NCBI GenBank assembly: GCA_015680685.1 | Contig: MNCI01027262.1 | Coordinates: forward strand, 2,089,882-2,153,881 | Direction: 5' to 3' | Length of the DNA stretch: 64,000 bases | Origin: Gnetum montanum | Lineage: Eukaryota; Streptophyta; Gnetopsida; Gnetales; Gnetaceae | Shown: positions 34,945-45,373 of the stretch, in pieces | How the letters are laid out: every line of letters starts with the position of its first letter | How positions within the stretch are numbered: the stretch's first letter is position 1 | Translations under genes and position numbers: made by a program | Notes under the pieces: generated by a model | What the model saw: only the letters and a program-made list of their open reading frames with translations | The model's database searches: none | Told to the model about the DNA's origin: nothing

Positions 34945-37722
34945 TTAGGTAGTTTCTAGTGGTGGTAGCTCTTCCATTGATTACTTTCCCTTGTCATCAG
35001 GCTTTTGAAATCTGCATCATTCAAAAGCACCTGAATTATTTTCTCTTCCATTCGTGGGTCATGTACCATCCATGATTATTGTGCAATGTGTGATGAAGTG
35101 GATATGTTTCATGGACATGGCAGTTGCAGAAATATCTAATTTTCCTTAACATACTAGGCTGTAAACTACCTCCTGTCCTCTTCAAATGCTCTACTCTTTT
35201 CATGGAGTTCATGATAATTAGTCAATCTTTTGGCCAATTTTGTTACTACATATTTTCACCCTTAGTAGAAAGCCTTCACTACTTCCAATTCAAAGTTTAC
35301 CACTTTGAGTTTTTGTAAACCATCTTTCCAATCTACAAACTCTTTTTCATACAAAGCATATCTGGTTGCTACTTGATATTCTAGCTCATTTCTAGGCCTA
35401 CCTGCTGTTTACATGGCCAAGTTAGCATAATGAAGATTAACTAACCCCATGTACTCTTTTAGGTCCTCGATCTATAGGTATTTATTTTTCACTTCCACTT
35501 CGTGCACTAGGGCATAACTCTCCAAAATGGATTTCCAATCATGATTCAGTGCTGAAATAATGCTAATTCTAGCTTTTATCATCTGGATCTCTTTTTTGTT
35601 GATCTACTTGTACATGCCCACCTAATCATAGAAGTGTTTCTTAAGCCTTTCATCTTTCTTTGCCTCATTTTTCCTTGAACTTATTTCAATAGCTAATTTT
35701 TTATGGATGGCACATACCACCTCCATAGAGAGGATTTCATTTTCTCTTATGACGCGGCTCATGTCTTAGTTGACCCTCACCAGCTGTTCCCTTAACTAGT
35801 GGATTCTCTCCTCTAAAATGTTTTTTTGCTTTCTATAGTAATCAACCTCATGTTATTAGTGCTAATTTGTTTATTTTCTTCCTGTACTGTGGTAAGTGCC
35901 CTAACATGAGCATATGTTTATGCTTCAACTATTATGGCATTTCATACAGCTTTCTCCCTCTTAGTTGCTAGTTGTTGATTTTGCTTGATCAAGTGATTTA
36001 TCTACTCTGTTCTAAATTGTTCTATCTAGTCCAATGTAATGAATTGAGTTGGATCCCTTTGTTTAGCTCTCAAGGTTGCAAGCTCTTCTTGTAAGCTTAG
36101 AATTTCATTTTCTACATGCTATGCCCTTGTCTCTATCATGACAAGTTTTCCTTTGGTGGCGATGAGCTCAGACTGTACTACAATGACATCACTAGTGATG
36201 TTGAAAAGTGTTGTCATGAGTTACCTAGTCTGCAATAGTTTATCGAGCACATCCTCATGATTAGCAAGGATCATTGAGATTCTAGCTAACATTTGAACAT
36301 CTCTAGCTCTAGTTAGATTAGTTGGTGGTATAATAGGTATATTGAAAGACTCTTTGATGTGGTCGGAGATCACCTCTACTACTCCCACTACACCTTGGTG
36401 CTACATTACAACTATTGTGCCTCCCTCTCTAGTCTCTAGCACCACTTGGAATAATGTAGCATTCTCATAGATCTATTGTGACCATTGTGCCTCTTCTCCT
36501 AACTGTAATGAGATTTTTCCACTTGTTGAATCTACTGAAACTATGGACCTGATAACACTATCAATAAATCTATAAATATTAGCTTCCTCCATTGTTCCTC
36601 AGTTGATTATTTCTACAATTTGTTACAGGTGACTCATCAACAATCTATAATCTTACAACGACGATAGTGGAACTTGCTATTATTATTGTTCTTGTTGTGT
36701 CTATTGTTGCTCTTACTATTGGCTACTAGGCCCTACTTACTATTTTTTTTTTGCTACTATTGTTGTTGCTCTTATGCTTATTCTTGTTCCTGCTCCTCAC
36801 CATGGTCTTTCCTTTGTGGTGCTAATTTGAGCAACTTAGCATATGAAGCATTTTGTGCCCTCCTAGGAACATCATTAGTGTATCCTAGGATTCTGGCTCA
36901 CTTGCATAACTTCCTGATAAGCCAAGGAAATGGAAGTGTTGGTTTCCCTACCTTCCTCTCTTCAAACCACTTTGGATTTCCATAAAATAGAGTTGTGCGA
37001 GGTTGGCATTGTGTTTGCCCATTAAAATCACACTTCCTCTAGCTGCATAACTTGATAGTCAATTGATTCCTTTTGTTGGGAATAAGTGATTAGTGCCAAT
37101 TTTGAAGTATATTCTTTCTTCCAAAGTTAGTTCATTATAACCCTTATCTTCTTTTCCATAAGCCCTTTTTAGCCATAGTTTTCTAGTTTTAGGATCAGAT
37201 TAGGTGGATAGATGTGCTACCCTTTCCCCTTCATTTGGTATATTCAGAGCTTTTGTAATTACCTTAATCGAGAATGAAATTAAGATTCCTTCAATGTTAA
37301 CTATAGTTCCTTCTTTCTTGTTGTGCCAAAACTGATAAGTCTCTCCAATGTATCATTCAGCATTCTATGACATTGTTGGCCATATTGATGATACTTGCAG
37401 TTGTGTCCTTACTACTTCAGAAATGAATTCCATGAACAGGCCAAAGTTCATCTCTACAATGACTATGGTTGAAATGGATCTTTATTGGATGGCTTGGAGG
37501 TAGTCTTGTGACAACATGAGGCATTGTCCTAATACTTGTGGTTCTTCTGCCTCTCCTTGGACCAATTGTCCCATAGTAGGAGTTTCTTGATGAATGCTAA
37601 ATGATTGGGCCTCCTACTCCTCATGTTCTAATTCTTATTCTTTAGTTCAACCTCTTCCTTGGCCTCTTGGTTGTTTTTTTGCTCCTAAGGGGTCCTCCTT
37701 ATGCTCCTCTCTTTGGGACCAT
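34945..37722 (-). pseudogene. E6 ORF2: full-length, broken
   Basis: ATG at 37722 follows the intron-like sequence directly; the stop TAA is at 34945-34947. The N-terminus has a strongly basic KRPRKR, a possible nuclear localisation signal. Conserved blocks match E2: AYGKEDKGYNELTLEERIYF, GTNHLFPTKGIN, LIRKLCK, GYTNDV. The second half is Glu/Lys/Leu-rich and helical. The end SMEELPPLETT aligns with the other copies. Many stop codons are present. The length differs from E2 by only 15 bp, showing that the ORF size was under constraint when active. Confidence 0.68.
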
Positions 37723-37795
37723 CTATAATCATTAAGGAATTAGGATTCATTAGCAGGTGTTCTCTAATTTTTATAACTCCCTTCCTTTTTCATAC
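37723..37795 (-). other. E6 ORF2 leader intron (predicted)
   Basis: 73 bp; donor GTATG, branch-like CTAATG, acceptor TGATTATAG ending at the ATG. Confidence 0.42.
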
Positions 37796-38256
37796 TTTTA
37801 ATTAGATCAAATTCTTAGTTCCTAGGATTGTAGAGTTAGAAAAGTTTTGCAAAATGTTATCCCATAAGTGTTAATTCCATTATAACCCCTCACAATTTTT
37901 CATTTTGTTCTTATATATGGTTCATATTTATGGTTATGGTTCCTTAAGAATATTATTTGGGTGTTCTAGCATTAATATGTTCGATAATTCCTTAAAAATT
38001 TTAACTTTCACTTCATACTTACACTTAAAAATACCTTTCAAGCATTAGAATGTTTCAAAAAATTGGTTTAGATTTTCCTCACTAAGATGAGCACTCCATG
38101 ATCAAATAGGTTCAAAAAGCACAAAAATTGAAGTAATAATGGTCAAGTTAGGACTTGGGAAACCTAGGAGGTCAAAGCTTAGATCAAAGAAGAAAACTTG
38201 AAAAACTCTCCCTTGTGTCAAATGAAAAATGATAAAAAAATTTTCCAAGTGTCTGC

Positions 38257-38335
38257 CTATATATAGATTTTATGGAACCCGATATTAAGGACCTGACATC
38301 GAGGATCTAATATCGATGCAGACCCAATATTAGAG
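38257..38335 (-). promoter_or_regulatory. E6 internal promoter for ORF2
   Basis: Sense direction: AATATT/GATATT/GATATC-type motifs over 38281-38331, then TATA box CTATATATAGG (complement of 38257-38268). It lies about 535 bp upstream of the ORF2 ATG. Confidence 0.55.
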
Positions 38336-38730
38336 CCCTATAAATTTCACTTTTCATGAAGCTTTAATGGGAAAATTGATTCTATTGAATGTTTGGAAGG
38401 TTTTAAGATTTCTTAGAGGGTTTGAATGATAGGAATATGCATATTTTTTGTCAAAACTCTATTATTGGAAGTTCATAGTAAAGGAATCTTGGGCTATGAA
38501 AATTCATCAAACAGGTAAGAAGGGTAATGAATTCATATTTTTAGAATGGATAATGTGAATGATTTGAAAAGTGTTTATTGATGTTTGGAAGGGTCAAGAT
38601 GATGTGAAATTGTTTGGCAGGTATAAGTTACAATAGTTATACAAGTGGATCCTCCCCAAAGAAAACTCTAGCCCTTAATGCCCTTGTATAACCATGCCTA
38701 GAAGTGTCCTTAGGCACTTAAGGAGTTGAA

Positions 38731-40126
38731 TGTAACGTATACCTATTTAGCAAAAACACACATGTTAGTACCATCAAATTGGGAAAATAACACTATGTTA
38801 CACAAAATCACAATTTATAACTATTCAAACAGTGAGATGAGATGGACTTAGAAGGGATTCCAAAAATTAGGACGTGAGGTATCTTACCATAGGCATAATG
38901 AATTCTTGTGTTTTATTAGTGGTTAAAGTAATCACTAGCTCTTTTATCCAAGATTCAAACCAAGTCTAGACCACATTCCAGTGACATCACATTGTTTCAT
39001 CTCTTGGACTTACAATCGTAAGATTGTCACTATTGCAAGGAATATTTTCACTTGGCGTATTGTCCAAGGGATGAGTTTTATTCATAGCACTTTATTTTAT
39101 TTTTAGATTTCTAAGAAGCCACCTACCTTCAATCATGGCTAACATGTCTTTCTAGTGGAACCCTCAAAAATTTATTCTATGCTCTTTTATTTTTATCTGT
39201 GACAACCATTTAAGGTAGCACTTATTTTACTCTTACTCCCATTTTTGGTTAGATCTACAAGGATATAATACAACTTTAGCAACATGATAAAACTCACAAT
39301 AGTGATCCAAAAGCATCCACAAGTCCCCTTGATGTCACATACTTTACATTCCCTCTTGGTTCTTCACTTTTTCAATCTAATGGAAAAGAATATCATTATG
39401 GCCATGGTAAGAACCTCTTATTAATGGAATGTAACGTATACCTATTTAGCAAAAACACACATGTTAGTACCATCAAATTGGGAAAATAACACTATGTTAC
39501 ACAAAATCACAATTTATAACTATCCAAACAGTGAGATGAGATGGACTTAGAAGGGATTCCAAAAATTAGGACGTGAGGTATCTTACCATAGGCATAGTGA
39601 ATTCTTGTGTTTTATTAGTGGTTAAAGTAATCACTAGCTTTTTATCCAAGATTCAAACCAAGTCTAGACCACATTCCAGTGACATCACATTGTTTCATCT
39701 CTTGGACTTACAATCGTAAGATTGTCAATGTTGCAAGGAATATTTTCACTTGGCGTATTGTCCAAGGGATGAGTTTTATTCATGGCACTTTATTTTATTT
39801 TTAGATTTCTAAGAAGCCACCTACCTTCAATCATGGCTAACATGTCTTTCTAGTGGAACCCTCAAAAATTTATTCTATGCTCTTTTATTTTTATTTGTGA
39901 CAACCATCTAAGGTAGCACTTATTTTACTCTTACTCCCATTTTTTGTTAGATCTACAAGGATATAATACAAATTTAGAAACATGATAAAACTCACAATAG
40001 TGATCCAAAAGCATCCACAAGTCCCCTTGATGTCACATACTTTACATTCCCTCTTGGTTCTTCACTTTTTCAATCTAATGGAAAAGAATATCATTATGGC
40101 CATGGTAAGAACCTCTTATTAATGGA
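38731..40126. repeat. 699-bp tandem duplication in the E6 spacer
   Basis: Copy 1 (38731-39428) and copy 2 (39430-40126) are almost identical, with a few substitutions and one deleted base near 39640. GAATG occurs at both outer breakpoints, suggesting microhomology. The identity is far higher than that of E6 to its relatives, so the event is recent. Confidence 0.95.
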
Positions 40127-40906
40127 ATGGATGGATGGATGATGTGGGCACACTATTCGAGTAATCAATCACTTATGATTTGATAACATACAAAAATCTT
40201 CACCTAATTGGACTACATCTTGTCTTTATTTGTAATGTGTCTTATTAATGATCAAAAATCATGTGAAAAGGGTTTGAAAACAAAGTAAGAAAAAAATAAA
40301 AATATGAATTATGAAAAGGTATAAAGAATTAAAAGTCTTAAAGAATGGGAAAAATTGTATCAAATAATTAGGAAAAGGAAAAAGAATTGTAAAACAAAAA
40401 ATATGAAAAAGCACTTATTATTTCCTGAATCATGATAAGGCATCTCCCTAATGACTGAACTCATGGGTGAGTGTTCAAAAGATGCTCCCTAGATCTTTTA
40501 AATTATACACTCTAAGTGGTTCATGTATCATCTTTATTGATTTAAATTTTTGATTATCATCCTAGATGATCTTGATGGTAGTTAACTTTTTATCATCTAA
40601 ACCCTTGTTTTCTTTTCCTTTTGATTTATGATTATGAGTTATTAATTGCATGTTTAGGTCCTTAGTTGGAGTAATCTTCTTAGATTGAGAATTAGTAAGT
40701 GGTTTAGATGTTTTCATGCATGTTTTAGATTATTGTTGGTTCTTAGTTAGTGATCACATGGTGTCTTTTGGTTTAGTGACCCCTCCTCTTTCTTGTTTGC
40801 ACACTTGTTCTTAATACTTGTGGATTGGTGTGATGACTATGTTAACATTCTGAAGTGTCAGTCCATGAATGCACCCTTTATTTTCAGCAGTAATGCATGG
40901 CATTTG
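40127..40906 (-). other. E6 pol tail and internal polypurine region
   Basis: Contains a short reading frame with DDKKLTTIKII that may correspond to the DKKILINVQQ tail at the end of E5 integrase. A degenerate polypurine-like motif lies at 40450-40480. RT, RNase H and integrase are absent between this and protease. Confidence 0.5.
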
Positions 40907-41494
40907 CTACATTTTTATGGCTCCATGCATATCTTCCTTAGAGATTTCAATAGATAAATCTCTCATATTTAACTTAGCATCAATTTTGCTAAGCCATGCT
41001 CTCCCCATGATAATTGGGAATTCCTTGTCATCGTTATTCACTTTGGTTACCAAAAAGTTTGCTAGATAGGACCATCCACCAACGATGGTCACTACATTTT
41101 CTATCTATTTGAAAGGACTAGTGATAGATTGATCTACAAGCTTCAACTTGATATTTCACTTCTTCAAAGGTAGTAGGTTCCATGTTTGATATATTTTGTA
41201 AGAGATCAAATTTACCCTGGAACCTAAGTCTAATAGAGTTTTGCATGGTATATTTCTAGCTACTTGTAGATAAATCAGAGGAATTCTTGGATCAATTCTC
41301 TTCTTTGGGAGTAGCCCTACCTTGATCCAGCTTGTGACTATTTCTATGAGCATGACAATCTGAATGCTTGTGTTTGAAGATGATGCAAACTTGTTTTTGA
41401 TAAGGGAATTTGTTGTAGGAGAAGTTAGTTTCAATGAAGTCATAATTCTACCAACCTTTTCTAAACTTGTCCTCAAGAAATGATGTTTCTTCAT
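40907..41494 (-). pseudogene. E6 protease
   Basis: Two open pieces on the minus strand: ARNIPCKTLLDLGSRVNLIS (about 41210-41270) with DLGS at the catalytic position, and GGWSYLANFLVTKVNND to SIEISKED. Order and spacing agree with E4 and E5. Leu instead of Ser/Thr after the catalytic Asp also occurs in E5. A stop lies between the two open frames. Confidence 0.75.
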
Positions 41495-41559
41495 TTGGCC
41501 CTTAGTGTTGTTGGTAAGATCCTATATTTGTATGTTCATTACCTTTGCAACTTTCCACG

Positions 41560-42480
41560 GCTATGGTTGTGATGGTAGCTCCCCTTGAATAGTAGGTGAT
41601 GGAATTGTTAGTAAAGGATTAGTTGGATGTTGGCTTGGAGAATCAGCAATTGGTGGATGCACGTGTGAGTTCATATCTATTCTGGGCAAAATTGATTTGT
41701 GGTATTCAAGTGGATAATATTGTGGAGTCTAAACAATTGCATTGGCTGGTGAGATTGGACGTTGGACATAGTATCCATAGGGGTTGGGTTGTTGATATGG
41801 ATATTGTTGGCATGGTAGTGGCATGAACCCTGATTGGGGTTGTTGCCACTGTTGATGATATTGCTCTTGTGGCTGAGGTAATGCTTCACTAGGATAATAC
41901 ATTGGTTGGAAATTCTATCGGTAGTTACCTTGAGGATAAGATAACCATTTGGGCATTTATCTTTTAACAAATTTGGAATTGAGTGCATATGCCCCTGTTT
42001 CTTGTAGATGTGTTATGACTGGACAACATCCCTTGGGATGTTCGTACTAACACATAGTGTAACCTTCCTCATTTGTGGAATTGGTGTCTGAACACTCAGC
42101 TACTAGAGTAATGTTTCCTTTTTGTCCAAATGCTTTCTTATTTTTTTTATCCTTACCTCTTTCAAAGGCTTTCTTAGTTCTTTTCTCCACTATCTTTAAT
42201 GCAATTGCAAATTTTTCATCCATAGAATCCCACATTTTCTCTACCTTGGTTGTGATATCATTTATAGATTTACGAATCAATATAGTCTTTTTCTAGATAG
42301 CCTGGTCCAAGGTTTCCTCCTCTTGTGTGTTGCGGACTTGTGCATCTCTCTTTCAAATTCATAAATCTCTATTGTACTCTTTAGCTGATTCCTTTTTTTT
42401 CAGCTTGTCCTCCTCTTTTGCCACTTGGTCAATTAGTCTTTGAATGTGATGGATGGTCATTTTTGATAATCTTCCATTCA
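41560..42480 (-). pseudogene. E6 gag, C-terminal half
   Basis: Contains KVEKMWDSMDEKFAIALKIV (42190-42280), equivalent to KVDQMWDSLDNRFQTVLKIV in E5, then the zinc knuckle TMC.YEHPKGCC (about 42010-42060, one stop inside) and a His/Asn/Pro-rich tail. The capsid and N-terminus are missing. Confidence 0.7.
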
Positions 42481-43454
42481 TTTTTCTTAATCAATGTTCC
42501 TTTTCACTTGCAATTGAGCATCAAGTTGATACTCAAGTGCACTCAACCTATAGTTCCTATCTTAACCTCTTCCATGATTTTTATTTAATGGACTTTGAGG
42601 ACAATCTTCCCTACATAAATATAACGTTTAATTTTCATTTTTCTTGGATGATTTGTAGTTGGGCCTCTAAAACATGACCCCTTATCCTAAAACCTATTAT
42701 GCTTTTGAGGAGTTCGACATTTCCCTGTAAGATAATTGGGTACATGGGGTGCCAGCTCATATAATCTTCATGAAACAAAAAAACCATCATTTCCATTAAA
42801 ATTATTATTTTACCTTAATCTACTTTCCCATGTTGTTTCTATGCATGCTTCTCACTTCTCTATTCCTTTGAATCCACTAGATGTTAACAAACCTGAATTG
42901 CCACCCTAAACTTTGTTACGTTTCTATTTGTTGACTCACGTTGAACCTAAACCTTAAAGCTATACTAGAAAATTTGGAACTTGGTCTCCTCAATTATACC
43001 TAGAATTTCTAACAAAATATCATGGTACTTTCCATAATTTCTAACAAAATATCATGGTACTTTTGGACATAATCTTCCAAAATTTTTTAACTTGTTTCAA
43101 TCTTTCACAAGCCCTGTTTGCTATATTTTGAAAGCCAAATTCTTCACCAAAGCCTGTCAAAACTATTTTCATGTTTTAAGAAAATTCTTAGGAGTTCTCA
43201 CCTTCTCCCTTGCAAACAAAACACAACAACAACAACTTTTACTTACTATTCTTTTATATAATAATGAAACTTTAAAAACTTCAATTTCAAAAAGATAAAT
43301 ATTAATCATCTTGTCATCTCATGTCCTATTATATACTTTTAATTTCTTTGCCCAAATCTTTATGATTGACATAGTTTAAACACTTGTCTCCATTGCCAAG
43401 GCTTTCCTTAAAGGATTAATTGAGGGGTCAATTGAGTTTTTAGTTTGTTTTCTT
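42481..43454. other. Unclassified flank of E6
   Basis: AT-rich sequence without a supported gene. Nothing in it matches the gag N-terminus or LTRs of the other elements. Confidence 0.45.
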
Positions 43455-43665
43455 TGTTTTTTTTTTCTTTTTTTTAATAGGTAATACAATTTAGGGCTGA
43501 TAGCACAACCCTTACCCACACAATAAGCTAGATGTGACCCATGAATGAAAATGGTTTCATTGAAATGCTACTCCATTACTACCACCACCACTAAGTGCAG
43601 GTAAGAACCAAATCCACAATCTTTCAATTAAGAGATGAGTGTCCTAACCACTTACCTTACACATA
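43455..43665 (-). mobile_element. SINE with tRNA-Lys(CUU)-like head
   Basis: Minus strand: box A-like GGTAAGTGGTTAGGACAC, an anticodon-like loop CTCTTAA (anticodon CTT) between TCA and TGA, and box B-like GGATTTGGTTCTTACC (43601-43617). A body of about 130 bp follows, then an A-rich tail (T run at 43455-43480 on plus). These are the parts of a tRNA-derived SINE. No convincing TSD was found. Confidence 0.6.
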
Positions 43666-43915
43666 CTATTAAACATGATTTTGTTGTAAGTGAAATTATG
43701 TTGAAGCAATCTTATGCTTTATGATCAAACTCATGACACATGAACATGAGGGTGTTGTTAGATATTGTTGATCATCATACTGTTAAACATAATTTTATTG
43801 TAGATGAAATTATATTGAAGCAATCTTATACTTTGTTATAGATGAAATTATATTGAAGCAATCTTATGCTTTGTGGTCAAACTCGTGGCACACATATGAG
43901 GGTGCGTTGCAAAAT
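43664..43915. repeat. Imperfect direct repeats of 114 and 38 bp
   Basis: The segment at 43664-43775 recurs at 43778-43915. The second copy contains an internal 38-bp duplication (43801 and 43839) beginning tagatgaaat. Confidence 0.8.
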
Positions 43916-44609
43916 GTATGCGATATCGTTCACTAAAAAGTCAAACAAGAGCTGTTGCTCAACTGTGCACTGTGTGCGCTGGTGTTCATACGTTTGAGTG
44001 GTGGACCAACGTTACGAAAATTTGCCGCGCTGATGTGCTTATACACGTTTTTGGTGAAACAAACAATGTTATTAAAATTTTCCTGGTAACCTAGTGAATA
44101 TATTTTAAGCATTTCTTTATTATCATCACCATTGTATAGACTCAACCTTGTCCATTACTGGTAGCATTATGCGATTTCTGCATAAATATTTTGCACAACA
44201 AAGCTATGTGCGTAACCGATCAGGTTTTATAAATAATGAACATGAACTCAAGTAGCCATATTGTGAATCTTTGAAATGTTTCTGCTTTAGGCAACGAAAG
44301 CTCACAAAACTTATCCACTTCAGTTTCTCTCATCTTTGCTAACAGTGCATTCTTTTATGTCTTAACCACTCTTTCAATCACAGTATTCACTTTCAAAATA
44401 TGCATATGCTAAGGGGAGACTGGTTCTTCACTAACTCTTTCCTTCGTATTTGACTCTAACCACTTCCTTCACACCTAACTACTTTCGTATAAAAATTTGA
44501 TAGGCCTTCTACTTGTACCAAAGCTGGGCTCTAGTGCCTAGTGTTATGGTACTACCCTAATAAACATAGCACAAAGCCACTCAAAGTCCTTAGAAATACT
44601 GCAAGGGTC
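43916..44609. other. No gene seen
   Basis: Unique-looking AT-rich DNA between the direct repeats and the dispersed repeat. No coding or RNA feature is supported. Confidence 0.45.
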
Positions 44610-45010
44610 ATGTAACCCAAGTTAGTCTAAATGTTACTAATATAATAACCATGCTAAAAATAATTACACAAGGGACTAGCCCATGATACTAACTTAGACA
44701 AATGCCATATAAAACTTAAGCAAACATTAATACTTAAGCTATTTATGATGTGTCATTAAAACTACATGCATGTAGCCTTGACCCTCTTCTTCGAAGAGTA
44801 GGGAAGGTGCCTAAATTAGAAGCCTTAGTCTTGATTCCCTACATACTCTTACAGTGCAATATGCAAGGAATCAAGGTTGTGTAATTCTCAAAGAGTGTGA
44901 TAGTTAGGTTTGCATAGAATCTAAGATGGATCTTCATGCTTTATCTAGTCCCAATTGTGGAGGGGAGTGACATTTGGACCACCAATAAAGTATACTCTCT
45001 TACACTAAGA
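44610..45010. repeat. Dispersed repeat, unclassified, copy 2
   Basis: Diverged partner of 32877-33210, in the same orientation. Confidence 0.5.
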
Positions 45011-45074
45011 GTGCAGTTCATCTGATAATCTAAGCCGATGGAAGAAAAATTCTTGTAGGAAAACCAATACAATA

Positions 45075-45230
45075 AAGATAAGGATCATTACCTTGAGGCA
45101 CAGTGCTCATCCTACTAGGTGGGGTCCTTTGAGGGAAACTTTATAAGTCAGCATTACCTATTAGAATTAAACCCATGACTTAGAGCTTTCAAATCAAGGG
45201 TCTTACCACCAAGCTAACACCTCATTGTTA
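45075..45230 (-). mobile_element. tRNA-derived SINE with 14-bp TSD
   Basis: Flanked by aaaccaatacaata (45061-45074) and aaaacaatacaata (45231-45244), one mismatch. Minus strand has box A-like TTAGCTTGGTGGTAAGAC and box B-like ATGGGTTTAATTC, with spacing as in a tRNA. It is 156 bp and belongs to a different family from the SINE at 43455. Confidence 0.7.
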
Positions 45231-45373
45231 AAAACAATACAATAACGGTAAATGAATAAAAAAATTTAATTTTCTTAAAGTAATAAAAAAAATATTTTTT
45301 AATTCCATAAAAAAATTATTCCACTTTCCTAGTTTTATTCCAAAATGATGTATGGTGTTCCATATTTACTTTC

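Larger units (their letters stand above)
33853..42480 (-). mobile_element. E6: minus-strand element lacking its 5' end
   Basis: 3' LTR (33853-34746), polypurine tract, ORF2 (34945-37722), intron-like leader, internal promoter (38257-38335), non-coding spacer with a 699-bp tandem duplication, internal polypurine-like motif, a pol tail, protease and the C-terminal half of gag. Gag fades at about 42480 and no 5' LTR is found. It combines the gag-protease type of E4/E5 with the ORF2 module of E1-E3, which links the two groups. Confidence 0.85.

Noticed and set aside
36674-36985. Leu/Cys/Ser-rich plus-strand frame with a hydrophobic start
   Set aside because: It is the antisense of a Gln/Asn-rich part of E6 ORF2.
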